Of a stretch of DNA of 64,000 nt, positions 41,170 to 52,957 are shown piece after piece. The notes under the pieces were generated by a model that saw nothing but the letters and a program-made list of their open reading frames with translations, did not search any database and was not told the DNA's origin. This DNA comes from Chondrus crispus (lineage: Eukaryota > Rhodophyta > Florideophyceae > Gigartinales > Gigartinaceae): contig NW_005178667.1 in NCBI RefSeq assembly GCF_000350225.1, positions 62,001 through 126,000 on the forward strand, in the 5' to 3' direction. Position 1 is the stretch's first letter. Every line of letters begins with the position of its first letter. The position numbers and the translations under genes were made by a program.

Positions 41170-44100
41170 AAGCAGAGGGCTTCTTATCCCGGTCGCAAAA
41201 GTCAGGTCGCCGTCCATTTAGCCGAGTCAATTTCCGCGTCCGATGAGCGTGGTGCGCACGGAAGTAGCGAAAATCACTACGAGGGCGCGTTAGTAGCCGA
41301 AGGCGAGTTCAGTGAGCCGTCGGAGGGCTACGGACACGAGGACTACGGGGCAAGCGGGTCGTCAACTTTACTGACGCCCGCATACACGACGGAGTCGTTT
41401 TCAGAGCCCACGGATCCCGTGATGATGTTTCGGGGGCGCGGCCACACGCCGGCGCCGCGCATTTCGATGGAAGACAAGGGTACGACGCTTCGAAGGCCAG
41501 GCTGGATGGGAAGGCCGCAACGTCAAGGAAGGCCGCCGGCCCGAGGAGGGCCTAGGCCGCAATATCCCGTCAAGACGCACGGACTGGTGTGCTATCATTG
41601 TTACGAAAAGGGGCACACCGCGCCAACGTGCATTCTTTCCCTCCGGAAAATGCACCGAGTTTTAGAAAATTACGAGGCGTTGTCTCCGATGGAGAGGTTA
41701 GGGATACCATCGACAAGTTACCTGAAGGTCAAGAATTGGTTCGATTCGCAGACGGCGAGCACGCCGAGTGCTTCAGTGCCGAGGTCGAACCAACCCTTCA
41801 GAGGGCCCGCCGCGGGGCCCGCCGCGTCGGATGTGAGAAGGATCCCGCCGCGGCAGGAAAACTAGAGAGGGGAATCTCGCATGAGTCGCGAGAGGCACAG
41901 GGTCGACGTACTGCGCCCGGGGCTCAGCCCCGTTCCCCGTCTCTAAGGGAAAAGTCAGACCCCGATGAGGAGGTTGTTGGATTGGTGGATAAGCCCAAAG
42001 GGCCAGCTCAAGTCAAGAAAATTTTGAGCCGAACCCGAGATCATCCGCTGGAAGAAGTTCGAAGACCGTGGTACAGGGTTAAGCGAAGGGAGTGTCCCGA
42101 GAAGATTTTGGTTCTTGCGCGAAAAAACTACAAAGTTTACGCGGACATTGGACCCACAATCGGATTGATGAGCCGGGTGTTGTCTGTATTAGACACCGGC
42201 GCGGGACCAAACCTTGTGCGAAAATCGGAACTCCCGGCTGGAATGGAATCTCTAGTGTCCTACGGACCGACCCAAGACATTGGCGACGCAAACAATGGGC
42301 CACTCCGGACTCTCGGCACCATTAGAATCCCTGTGAGGGTTGGAAAATTTGTGGCCGCAGCCGAGTTTATTGTATGCCAAAAACTAGCCGTCCCGCTGAT
42401 TCTAGGCGCGGACTACTGTGACCGGTTTGTGGAAGCCATTTATCCAAGGAAGAAAACGGTTGAGTTGGCGAATTTCTCAGAGATTCCGATAGTTAGACGG
42501 TTCTCGAAGAGAAAAGGGAAGAAGAATCTCGTCCCGGGAGAGGACGAGAATGATGGAAAGGCGGAGCGAATTTCCCCTAAGGTAAAAGTGGCAAGAGCCA
42601 CGACTATCCAGCCAGGGACGTAACGCGTCGTGGAATGCACCTCGAAGAGGGCGGGCTTGGTTGTGGTTCAGCCGTACTCGTCGTTGTACGAAAGGCACGG
42701 GTTGACGTGCACGAATGGTGTCGTTCAGGTTGAGCCTGACCGGCCATTCCGTTTACTCGTTGCGAATTTTAGGACGTACCCTGTCAGAGTGCAAAAAGGC
42801 CAAGTGGTGGCAGAATTATTACGGCACCCGAGAGCCGCGCTTGAGAGCAAAACCACCATTGGTGAAGTTCTCGGAATTCAAGAAAGGAAGAAGGAAAATT
42901 TTCCTAATTCCACAAAGACGCCTACGGGCGAGACAAGATGCGAACCGTCGGATTAAGACCGCGAGGAACAGCAAGGAGAACGGGAGGAAAGGCTCTCCGC
43001 GACGGCAACTACGAAGCCGGAGCGGCGGATTGAGCCTCCCCCGCCGGACGTGGAGGAACTCGACCTGAGCCACGTGCCGGACCGGCTGCGCGAAAGATTC
43101 CGTCGAATGTTGAAAAAGTATTCCGGCATGTGGGATGGGACCCTCGGTCAGATCAACACCACGGTCCACCGGATTGAACTGGCCCCGGATACAAGGCCAA
43201 TTGCACAAGCTCCCTACCGAGCCGGTCCAAAGGCTCGGGAGGTGGAAGACGCAGAAGTACAGAAGATGTTAGAAGCAGGAGTCATCGAACCGGCGCAGTC
43301 AGAATGGGCGTCGCCCGTTTTATTAGTAAAGAAGCCGGACGGATCGATGCGCTTTTGCGTAGACTATCGTCGGTTAAACGCGGTAACGGTAAAGGACACG
43401 TATCCTTTACCGCGCATGGATGAGTGCCTGGACTTGCTTGGTGACACCAAGGTTTTCTCCGCGTTGGACGCGATCTCGGGATATTAGGCAGATGCCTATC
43501 CCTGAGCGCGACCGCAACAAGACCGCATTTTCGTGTCACTCAGGACTGTATCGCTTTTCAAGAATGCCCTTCCGGCTAACTAACGCGCCAGCGACGTTTC
43601 AGAGAGCAATGGATATCCTGCTCTCTCCGTTCCGTTGGAAGTGCTGGTTGGTGTATCTGGACGACATAATAATTTTTAGCAAGTCGTGGGAGGAGCACAT
43701 CGTGCACGTGGATGAAATACTTTCTGTATTGGAGAAGGCAGGTGTGAAGCTCAAGCTTCGCAAGTGTGAATTTTTCGTCGAAAAGATCAAGTACCTGGGC
43801 CATGTCGTTCGGCCAGGTACATTGGAAGTGGACGCTGCGCGAACCGTTACATTGGAACAAGTGAGGTACCCTCAAACGCAGACCCCAGCTCAGGAGCTTC
43901 TTGGGACTTTGTAATGTCTACCGCAGATTCGTTCCGCATTATGCGAAAATCGCGCATCTGCTCAATCAACTGTTGCAGAAGGGACAACCGGTCCAGTTAG
44001 AAGGATTCAACGAATCGTGTGAAAAAGCTTTTCATGAGCTCAAGGACGCTATCTTGGCGCCACCGGTGTTGGCGCTGCCGAAGAAGAACCTACCATACTC

Positions 44101-46321
44101 GGTAAACACCGATGCAAGCGACTATCAAATCGGCGCTGCATTATTTCAGACACATCCGGATGCGCAACGTAAACCCATCGGGTTCTTTTCAAGAACGCTA
44201 TCCGCAGCCGAGAGAAACTACTCCGTTTCAGAAAAAGAATGTCTAGCGGTAATTTGGGCCGTACAGACTTTAAGACCATATCTATATGGCGAGCATTTGA
44301 TTGTGCATACCGACCATGCCTCATTGAGGTGGTTGATGAACGTAACCGACCCCAGCGGGAGATTAATCTGATGGAGGCTCCGCCTCTCGGAATTTGATTT
44401 CGAAATCAAGTACAAGAAGGGCAAGGCTAACAGCCAAGCCGATGCCCTATCAAGATTACGGACCGCAGGAGAAACCGTCGACGAAATCGACGACGAAATT
44501 CCATGCTTTATGGCCGAACCGGCCTAGGGAACGGTGGAGGACGAGGACAGTTTTGACGGGTTAGACGACATCCTCGCTCTTGAGGGGGGGACCGCCCCTG
44601 AGCGCCTCGATCAATTCCAAGCTGTCACTCCGGAGGAGCTCATTCGCGAGCAAGCCGTCGACCCCTTCTGCAACCGCATCAAGGAAGAAATGGAAGCCGG
44701 AAAGGTGAGAACGTTCAGCACGGAGACCGAGGAACTCGAAGGAACTCTATGCCGTACTGCGGCGGAGTTTGTACAAGTGATGATACCACAATCGTTAAGG
44801 GACCGCGTCCTAGGGTTGAGCCACTACGCAAAATTGGCAGGCCACCCGGGAGGCAGGAAACTTTACAAGACATTGAGAAAATATTTTTATTCGCCTACGA
44901 TGGCCCTAAACTGTTATGCAGTCGCGAACAATTGCGCGTCATGTGCGCGGGAAAGGGTGAAGTTAAGAAGAAACACGAAGGAAATGAAGCTGTTCACGCC
45001 CAAAGCTCCGCTGGAGATTGTCGCCATCGACATCCTCGGCGAGCGAATTACAACTAAACGAGGAAATCGGTATATTCTCGTGATCAGCGATCGATACTCG
45101 AAACTGGTACGAACCGTACCGTTGAAGAAGATATCAGCTGCGCACATCGCACAAGCCTTCGTTCACCATTGGGTATTCGTGTACGGACCGCCGGTCAAGC
45201 TGCTGTCCGACAATGGAACACAGTTCACGGCCCGGTTCTTTCAGAATGTCTGCCGAATTGTCGGCATACGCAATGTGTTCACGACTACGTACCACCCGCG
45301 AGCCAACGGCCAAGTTGAGAGGTTTAACCGGACGCTGACTTCCGCGTTGCGAAAATATGTTGGAGAGCATCCCAAGGACTGGGACTTATTTAGCGACGCT
45401 GTGACGTTCGCATACAACACACAAGTTCATCGAATTACGAACATTGCGCCCTTCGACGTGGTGTTAGCTCGGGCGCCGAGAAGCATTGCGTTACAAGCGC
45501 AACCAACTTTGGAGAACTTTAGCTCGTCACGAGCATACTATCTGAAATGGCAGTCGTCGTTAGAGAGCCTAATGCGAGGCGCCGATAGGAGTTTGCGAAA
45601 GGAACAAGCCCGGTACAAGCGAAATTTCGACGCACGCCTTCGCAAACCGCAATAGGAGATCCCACCGGGGTCCTACGTGGTCCTTCGGAAGGAGCAGGGC
45701 ACGCCTAGCGAACCGAAACACAAGCTGGCACAAGTCGCTACAGGACCTTATCACGTCAGAAGATCGGATCAACATACGGTAGTCATTGCCATTAGCGATC
45801 AGGAGGAACGAGTATCGCGAGACAGGGTGGAGTTAGCCCCAAGCCCGTTGGACTATGCGCCGATAACTGGCGTACGTCAAGCGCTACAGTTCCTGGGAGC
45901 GCCGGAGCTAAACGAAGAAGGAGAGGTAATGGAGGACGAGGAATGTCCTCACACCCGTGCACCTACGTCAGGGGACCAGGACAATCTAATTAGTCAAGCG
46001 CCGACAGCGGAGACATCTCCAGACCTACGAGAGTTCGGAAAGTCCAGAGAAGAGGACGAGTTGGAAGATCTTCAGGAGGGGGAAGGGAATAGTTCCGAGA
46101 AAGGAGAGGAAACGGAGAATACGGAATACGTAATCGATCGGGTCGCGGACCACGATTATCAAAATGGTAATTTGATTCTCAAGGTGAAATGGTACGGCTA
46201 TACGCCCGAGGACGCGGCGTGGGAGCCCATTGAGCAACTACCCCGCAGTGCGGCCGTCACGTATTTCCGAAGGAAGAAGTTACCCTTGCCGCTGCAAGTC
46301 GCGCACGCGCGAGTGGGATAG
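41170..46321 (+). other. Gypsy family B pol region with chromodomain (fossil)
   Basis: Zinc knuckle CYHCYEKGHTAPTC near 41.59 kb; protease DTGAGPNLVRKSEL near 42.2 kb; reverse transcriptase SEWASPVLLVKKPDGSMRFC near 43.3 kb and VYLDDIIIFSKSWEE near 43.65 kb; RNase H VNTDASDYQIGAALF near 44.1 kb; integrase zinc-binding part near 44.85 kb and core AIDILGERITTKRGNRYILV, LLSDNGTQFTARFF near 45.0-45.25 kb; chromodomain (NLILKVKWYGYTPEDAAWEP) near 46.2 kb. Chromovirus order. Broken in several places. Confidence 0.85.
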
Positions 46322-48248
46322 TCATCGTCAATAGAATCAGCAGGTTATGGAACGGAGGAGTCAGAAATTTGGAGCAGAAGGGGTCCGCAAGCAAAGAAAG
46401 TCGGAGCGAGAGGAGCAAGGCAAGAGAACGCGGAACGCCTTTACGAAAGGGGAACGACGAGCGACGCGTTTTAGGGACTTGAAGTGATGCGGTGCCCCCG
46501 GACGAGGCATTGAGCCTACCGGAAGACGCACCCCCGTCATCAACGGATGCACGCGAAACGACAATCGAGATCAGTGTCCCGTCCTCGGAGAGCAAGTTAA
46601 TCCAAAATAATTACTTTTTTTGTTGTTGTTGCCCGCCGCCGACGGCACACACAGGAGCAGAAGGGGTCAGCAAGCAAGGAAAGTCGGAGCGAGAGGAGCA
46701 AGGCAAGAGAACGCGGAACGCCTTTACGAGAGGGGAACGACGAGCAACGCGTTTTACCCTGACCACAGTAACCCACTACTTTTGTTTTTGTTTTTGTTCT
46801 ACTATGTTTTGTTTTGTTTTTTTCTTTTGTGTGCTTTCGGTTGTCTCTTGACAGAACGCAGGGAGAAAGAACCCGCACCGCGGACCGAGGTGAATGAGCC
46901 CTACGGCACCTATCGTTTGGCGACCCTCGGACGAGCGTACCTAGTCCCGTGCGAGCCGTCGATCGTAAGCAAGTTAATACGCTGTGTGTCGGGCCGAGGA
47001 AGAAGGGTAGTCTACGAATAACTGAGCACGACGGACTGTGCCTAATTGAGTAAGTGTCTGGAAGAAACCAGACGGCGGAAGACAAGGGAACGCGAAACGC
47101 AGTTGGAAAGGTGTAAGTGAAGGAAAAGCGTGGTGCTGTAGTCGTGTGTGTGTCGTGTTACCGTTCAGGGAAAGGAGGGACAGACTACAGTATTCTCTAA
47201 GGGATAGCGGGCTGTGTCAGGTAGACGAGCGGGTTACCCTCGAGTCGAGGGAGAAGAAGGGGAAAAGATGGAGTTGATGTAGAGGCGCATGCGAGGGAAG
47301 CTGATCAAGAGGAAGTCAATGATGCGGGACGCGATAAGACCGCGAGTGAAATGTTGAAATTGTATTGGGGATGATCCCCACCCTGAGGCTCTCAAGTTGA
47401 GAGTGATGCGGTGAGCCGCGTCGCAGAGGGAGAGAGTAAGGACAGTCGCCAGAAACGAGATCCCTCAGAGTGAGGAGAAGGGAAATGAAATAACTTAAGC
47501 GATTTTGCCCGGGACCCCCGCCCATCAATGAAATGGCCTGCCCCGCCATGCCGTGGAATGAAAAATTTACTGTAGTCTCAGGCTGAGGTAATACACTTCC
47601 TTGGATGCGATCACGCGCTGCCGCCGCGCGCACGTGAAGGGACGCTTGGATCAGTGACACGCTCTCGTGGGGCATGATTTAATCAAAAAAATTGGGGATG
47701 CCGGCAGGGCGCTGCTGGACGGGCGGAGAAAATCGAAAATCGAACACTGGTCAGTCTTCGAAATTTTAATCAAAATTAAGGGAAGGTACGGAACTTGTCG
47801 GTCATACGAGAACGGGGTGTCGCTTGTAATAGCCAAAGGCACGAGTATCCGAGGCCGTCCGGCAGCACCGTCACAAACCCCCGCGCGCGACGCCGACCAC
47901 AACAACGAACGACGACGTCGTCGAACCCGCTTCAAAGGCGCTGACTACGATCGAGAGACTAAGGAATCGACGCCCCGCGAGCGGGAGGGTTCCCCCACGT
48001 GTGAATCGCGGAACGTTAATTATTTATTGACGAGAGGATCGAGAACCTCGCGCCTTCTTCCTCCGAGGACGTCCAGGAGGAACATTGTGGAAAGGGCAAA
48101 CCCGTGGAAGCCGTGTCCTTTGCATCGTTCCTTCACTGCACTAACTGGCAAGGAACGCCTTTACAGAAGTCTTGCGCCGCAATGTGCGACTGTTCAAAGA
48201 CGAGATTTCTTCGCTGATTGTACAGAGAGCTGTACGTAATCCTTCGCA
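46322..48248. other. Region after family B pol, with a 102-bp duplication
   Basis: Two nearly identical segments (46371-46472 and 46654-46755, both starting GGAGCAGAAGGGGTC) lie 283 bases apart. T-rich runs occur near 46615 and 46780-46830. From about 47.2 kb no repeat or gene is recognised; a 190-codon plus-strand frame (47667-48239) has low-complexity Arg-rich sequence and is not called. The last part should be the promoter region of the SNARE gene remnant. Confidence 0.4.
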
Positions 48249-49160
48249 ATGGCGACGAGGGATCGCACCGGTTTATTCTTACGATATCGCGAACAAGCGA
48301 GAGCACTGCACCGTCGACCGGCAAGGGCATCCGAGGGCAGCAGGTTTATCGGCGCCGAAAATGCAACAGGAGATTTCGACTCAAATCATGATGACAGTGC
48401 AGATGAGGACGGTGCTCAGGTTCGGAGGGAGGGTATGGAACCGGACTGGGTCTTCACGTACAACGAACTCACGGGTGATTTATCAGAACTAGAAAAGCTT
48501 CTGGAGCAACTCATCTCACTGTATAACAAGCATTTGCTACCTTCATTTGGAGAAACAGATACTGCTCAACTTGAGCACGACATCCGAACGCGGTCTCATC
48601 AATTGACCAAGCTGTTACATGACGTCGAACGGAAAGTTCGAAATGTCACCAAACACACTACATAGCTTGGTTCAGATGATAGGGAAGTTGAAACAAAGAT
48701 CCGGCAGAACCTGCAGAAGCGATTCGCAACACCTCTGCAACCCCTCTCAATGTCATTCCGAAAGCGCCAGAAAGCGTACCTAGACAAACTCAAAGAACAT
48801 CGTGATTCTTTTGCCGCGAAAACAGATTCAAAGATATCTTTGCATTCCCATATATGGGAACCCTGATAGATATTGGTGTACCATCCGCAGCAGACCAGTA
48901 CGACTCAGGCTTTTCAGAATCGCAACTGCTCACCCTGGAAAACGCTTCTGCCTTGGCCGAGGATCGAACCCAGGAGCTCACTTGTGTCGCAGAAAATGTC
49001 AATGACTTGGCCACGCTTGTCAAGGATATTGCGTCGCTAGTCGTCGATCAGGGAAGCGACACGCTCTTTGTTGCATCATCCTTCCATCTATCGCATGTGG
49101 AGTTATGTCCACACATCTTGTTTTTAAATGGACGAGCTAAAAGACCAAAGTCTTTTTAGC
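48249..49160 (+). pseudogene. Syntaxin-16/TLG2-like Qa-SNARE, decayed
   Basis: The ATG at 48249 opens MATRDRTGLFLRYREQARAL, which matches the characteristic start of TLG2/syntaxin-16/SYP4 proteins. The Habc region follows (PDWVFTYNELTGDLSELEKL, LPSFGETDTAQLEHDIRTRS). The SNARE motif starts with DSGFSESQLLTLENASALAE and reads through VNDLATLVKDIASLVVDQGS. The family normally continues with LDRIDYN and a membrane anchor, both absent here. A TAG stop at 48663-48665 interrupts the frame before LGSDDREVETKIRQNLQKRF, and a frame change occurs near 48.85 kb, with two stops there. Functional homologues are t-SNAREs of the trans-Golgi and endosome. It ends about 80 bases before the convergent ATPase gene. 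It is a host gene remnant, not a working gene. Confidence 0.75.
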
Positions 49161-49240
49161 CTCGGACTCTCACAAGACATAGGTTTAACGTTCCTCGTCG
49201 TCCCGGAACTGGATAGCCCGCCTGGAGAAATGTACATTTA

Positions 49241-50360
49241 TTAACTTCGATACGGCAGCGCGGAGTCAATGGAATCTAGGAGCACTTCACTCTGGTCCAT
49301 CTTCCTGCTAACAATATCTATTCCGCCGTGAGCTAAACCAGCAATTTCTGGTGCTTCGTCTTGGTGTAGCATAAACACCCCCAGACGACTGGAGATGTAT
49401 GCGCAGTTCGACCTGTAGACCCTGGATCGGAGAAGGGGTGAAGCGGGCCAACCAGCTACAGAACCGGGTTCGGGCCCGGGTAGCGGTGGTAGAGCGGGAG
49501 CAAGCAGGGACGCGCGCACGCACGAGCGGATTGACGCCTCGACGCCCCGGAGCAGCACTGGGTGACGTACCAGTGCTGACGGGCGGAGGCGGTTCCGTGC
49601 TCGCTTGCGTGCTGCGCGTCCACTCCGGCTCGGCTCCGACTAAACGCGCGCGAAGAGCGAAGGCGACGTTTAGAATAAGCTGGGTGGACTGACCTTGCCG
49701 GTCGGTTGAGGACAAGCCCGTGCTTGTCCCCCTACGCCGCCCCCGGTCCGCTCCGTATTTAATATACAAAACAATCTATCATAACACTACAGCACCGAGG
49801 TACTGTAGTGGGCTACTGTAGTGCAGGTCGGCCTGCACTGTAATACTGTCAGCTATGTCGAGGCTGACAGTCCACGTAGTACCTGTGGTGCGTGCGCGCT
49901 TCGTCCGCGCGCGGTACACGTGCTCACGTGTATGCGCGTGTACCGTGTCCCCGTGGTGTACACGTGGACACGCGCGGTTGTACTGTAGAGCTCGACGCTC
50001 TACAGTAGCTGATCTAGTTCTTGATCTAATCTAGTTTAAAGCCCCAGGGGGGGGGGTTATACCACACTTGGGCAACGACCAAAACTGTATTTCGTGGGCT
50101 GTGTTTTTCATCAAGAAGGGCTGGGAGAATTTTGGATATTCTCCGACGACCATCCTCGTCCAAAGATTGCAAAATTTCATCCATGACAATAAGCGAAGAG
50201 CGAAAGCCAGCTCGCCCATGAGCTAGATCTGCAAAGGCTAGCGCGAACGCCTCAAAGACACCTTCGCCCGCGACCCCACCGCGAAGTCTCGAAAACGAAA
50301 TCACCGGCAAAATGACGAACGCGATTTCGTATTGACTCGACGATGGCGACAGTCACCCCG
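49241..50360 (-). pseudogene. SMC/RecN-type ABC ATPase, C-terminal part, split by a solo LTR
   Basis: The right part (about 50360 down to 50067) reads VILPVISFSRLRGGVAGEGV, an ABC signature-like segment, then SSLIVMDEILQSLDEDGRR, a Walker B (hydrophobic run plus DE) and D-loop, then TVLVVAQ. The left part (49364 down to 49241) continues DEAPEIAGLAHGGIDIVS to a stop at 49241. A 702-bp solo LTR with duplicated CCAAG on this strand lies exactly between, and the host frame is in register on both sides, so the insertion is the only visible damage in this stretch. The N-terminal ATPase half and coiled coils are not visible. Upstream exons may lie to about 50.54 kb. The exact family (SMC, RAD50, RecN or RecF) cannot be told. 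Confidence 0.6.
49365..50066 (-). repeat. Solo LTR of Gypsy family C inside an ATPase gene
   Basis: 702 bp in minus orientation; plus-strand ends TGTAGCATAAACACC and GGGTTATACCACA. A perfect 5-bp duplication CTTGG flanks it (49360-49364 and 50067-50071). It matches 28393-29101 in length and internal palindromes. A solo LTR, complete. Confidence 0.9.
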
Positions 50361-51096
50361 CTGCAATAGCGAGAATCGCCTCGAGGAGCCTGAAAAATTG
50401 AAAGAAAAGAGAATTACAGTCGATCGCGCAGCTGTCGGCGACAGAGCTAAATGGAGACGCACAATGGGAGCAAAATGAGGACCGCTGCTCACATTCTCGA
50501 GTGTCACAGTCTGACCGATCATCCACGCCGCTGCCACAATTTAATTTTTTCAGCCTGAAAGGCACAACGTGTATCCCAGCCGGTCGATGAGGTGATCCGG
50601 AGAGATAAATTAGTCCCCAAGGGAGGAACACAGTACGAGACGAGGACAGACTCCGGGAGGTGGGAAAGTGAAAGCAAGGAGATGGAAAAAGGAGATGTGC
50701 AACACGATGGCAGAAGGAGGGTTGTGCAAGGAAAAGAGAAGGTAATAGGGGATGTGCAGCTGCCGTAGCAGAGGTGCACGGAAAAAGGATAAGAGAAGGG
50801 AGACGGTAATGAGGAAAAGAGAAGGACAGTGAAAAGAGGAAGATGCGACCGCGGCGACGGGGCGTATACAAAGAGAAAAAAAGAGAGAAAAGAGGAGGAA
50901 GTAGCGAGGTGAAGAGAAGGAGGAAGGAGGTACAAGGGTGCCACCGTGATTATGACGGGGTGGGTATCAATGAGAAAAAGAGGAGGAAACGAAGGGATGA
51001 AGGAGCACGCAGGAAAATTCAATTTACGGATCAAAGGCGACATGAGGAGGTCGCAAATTCAGCGTCACGCAGGCAGGATAGAGATGCGACAAGCTA
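50361..51096. other. Pyrimidine-rich (minus strand) region
   Basis: From about 50.6 to 51.06 kb the plus strand is almost pure purine, so the minus strand is CT-rich as in the host leaders at 1956 and 4830. It is probably the leader of the ATPase gene, which would then start near 50.52 kb (MIGQTVTLEN followed by a GTGAGC splice-donor-like sequence). That is speculative. Confidence 0.35.
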
Positions 51097-52854
51097 TCAC
51101 GAGGGAAGTGTCGCGCCCGTCAGCTCAGACGGGAGGGTTGCCAAAGAATTTGCCCTTTGGAAGTGATGACACGAGGCGATCCAAAACTCGCAGGTCGTCA
51201 ATCGAGGCTCCTTGCAGAGCCTCTCCCTCAATACCGTGAGCACGGAGCAAGGCACAGTATACGCTGGTGACGTCGTGGGTATTTCTGGAAATTGTTGGGG
51301 ATGGGGGGGGGGAGATATCACTTCCCTCACCGACAATGTTTCGGTGTGGCCTGCCAAGGGAATTTCGACAGCTGGGGGCGCCTTTGACGAGGATGGAGAG
51401 ACCAGGGCTGCGCGCGGGGAAGCAGGGACAGCCGATCGAGGAGGAATTGGAGAGGAAGGACGGGAGCATACTTGAAGCTCGCGGGGGTCAGATGTGACGA
51501 TGGGGGATACGTCGGGAACCGGTGTTTGGTTTCCGAATCGACGGCTCGTTTGAGCGTCCCACGCTGAGCAGAGGGTCGATGACCCGGGGTTGAACCACAC
51601 AAAGTCGCCCGCGGCTGGGTGGTTTCGACCAGGGGAGAAAGAGGGACGTTGGCGAGTGAAGGATCGAGAGGAGTTTTGCGGACGGACACAGTCCCAATCC
51701 ACGTCCTCGATCGTGTCAAGGAGGGAGCGTATTTCGCGATTGAAATCAGAGCCACCCAGAGGGACAGAGAAGTCCAATAGACGCATTTGTGCTATCAGCT
51801 TCGCGGGGAGGTGCCACAGGCGCCAGCAATCATAGGCCTCCCACAAGAGGGTCGCGGCTACTTTGACGCACCACTCTGTGAGGAAGACCACCCATAACCC
51901 GTGTTGCGGATCCCGCAGGTAGCTGCCCTAGTACGTGAGTATGGGTCCCATTTCAGCCCAAAACCCTTGACTCACCTCGTACTGGCTCCACCATGAGGGG
52001 ATGCGCTGGTAACGACTTGCATAATGCTGACGGGAAATCTCGCGCGCCTCTACCATTTGGTAGCCGATGAAGTACCCCGTATCAAACCGAATACGCCGTT
52101 CAAAACGCACTGTGTTCTGAAAGAAGAAAATACCCCCGCGTTTTAAATGACGGAAATTCGAAGGGAAAATGGGTTCGGTCCAGAAGATGGCATCGGATGT
52201 GACAGTATGTCGGTTTCGCCACAGGCGATCCGCCTCGGCGGCAGGGTCACCAAAGGTGATATCAATGAGATTGTCTAAGTAGAGGCGTTCGCCCTCTGTA
52301 CGACAACGCCAAGTGTCGCAACCGTATGACGAGGGTATGAGGGTGTCGGATTTGGGGATGGCAAGCCGAGCGAATACGGCCTCCATAAATCGCAGGGAGA
52401 GAGTGGAACGGCCCCGTGGGGGAGGATGACGTAGGATGGAAGTCGGAACTGCTATACGAGTCCGCCAGTCAAAGGAGCGGATGGCAAGCACCGGGAGATT
52501 ACCGGGAAGCATGCCCACGTCGTCGGCGAATTGGTGTTCGACTTTGGAAACTTCGCGAATACCCACGGAGGAGAACCACTGGGCCGAGGCAAATAAGGAA
52601 GGATGTTCGTGCATGATTTTTTCCTGTAGCTCTTCGAGCGAGGGGTAGTGGCGGGCTACCCAAGAGGGATGATAACCTGGATGAAAGGCCGGGTCGGAGA
52701 CGTCCGAGTCAGGGGGACGTCGGGGTATAGGAGGGAGGTCGAAGGAAGTGCGAGACTTGTTCGCGAAGCCGACATCGGTGCGTCGACGGGCAGTATTTTT
52801 GCCCGCGAGCTCAGGAGGTGGAGGACACGTGGGATTCGTCTTGTCCTTTCTCAT
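51097..52854 (-). CDS. Unknown protein, possible short intron; relative of the frame at 54006-55929
   Basis: The probable start is the ATG at 52854 (MRKDKTNPTCPPPPELAGKN). The frame is open to 51928 and continues in the same frame to 51097. The join (51928-51975) has a GTGAGT start and a TACTAG end, fitting a 48-nt intron; this is inferred. Recognisable stretches include YPSLEELQEKIMHEHPSLFA, STLSLRFMEAVFARLAIP, GDPAAEADRLWRNRH and LWVVFLTEWCVKVAATLLWE. No known domain is recognised. Several of these align by eye with the minus-strand frame at 54006-55929, so both seem to belong to one family. The last third is Pro/Ser-rich, and an overlapping frame (51125-51469) also looks coding (ASIDDLRVLDRLVSSLPKGK), so the true 3' exon structure is uncertain. 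Confidence 0.5.
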
Positions 52855-52957
52855 GCGGAGACCGTCCACCAGGAAGGGAAAAGTAGGGGGTCGAGAAGAG
52901 AAGGAGTTGGAGAGCAAGGAGTGTAGCCGATGTGCAAGGACGCTCAGAAGGGGGATA

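Larger units (their letters stand above)
38245..46321 (+). mobile_element. Gypsy chromodomain retrotransposon, family B, broken
   Basis: 5' LTR 38245-39291, primer-binding site 39296-39313, gag from 39580, then zinc knuckle, protease, reverse transcriptase, RNase H, integrase and a C-terminal chromodomain ending at 46321. It is broken in several places (roughly five to eight). No family B LTR lies directly after pol. The only other one is at 52958-54005, after 6.6 kb of other sequence. The base before the LTR is in family A gag. The 5 bases before the first LTR (TTACC) do not match those after the second (CGGTT). Confidence 0.85.
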
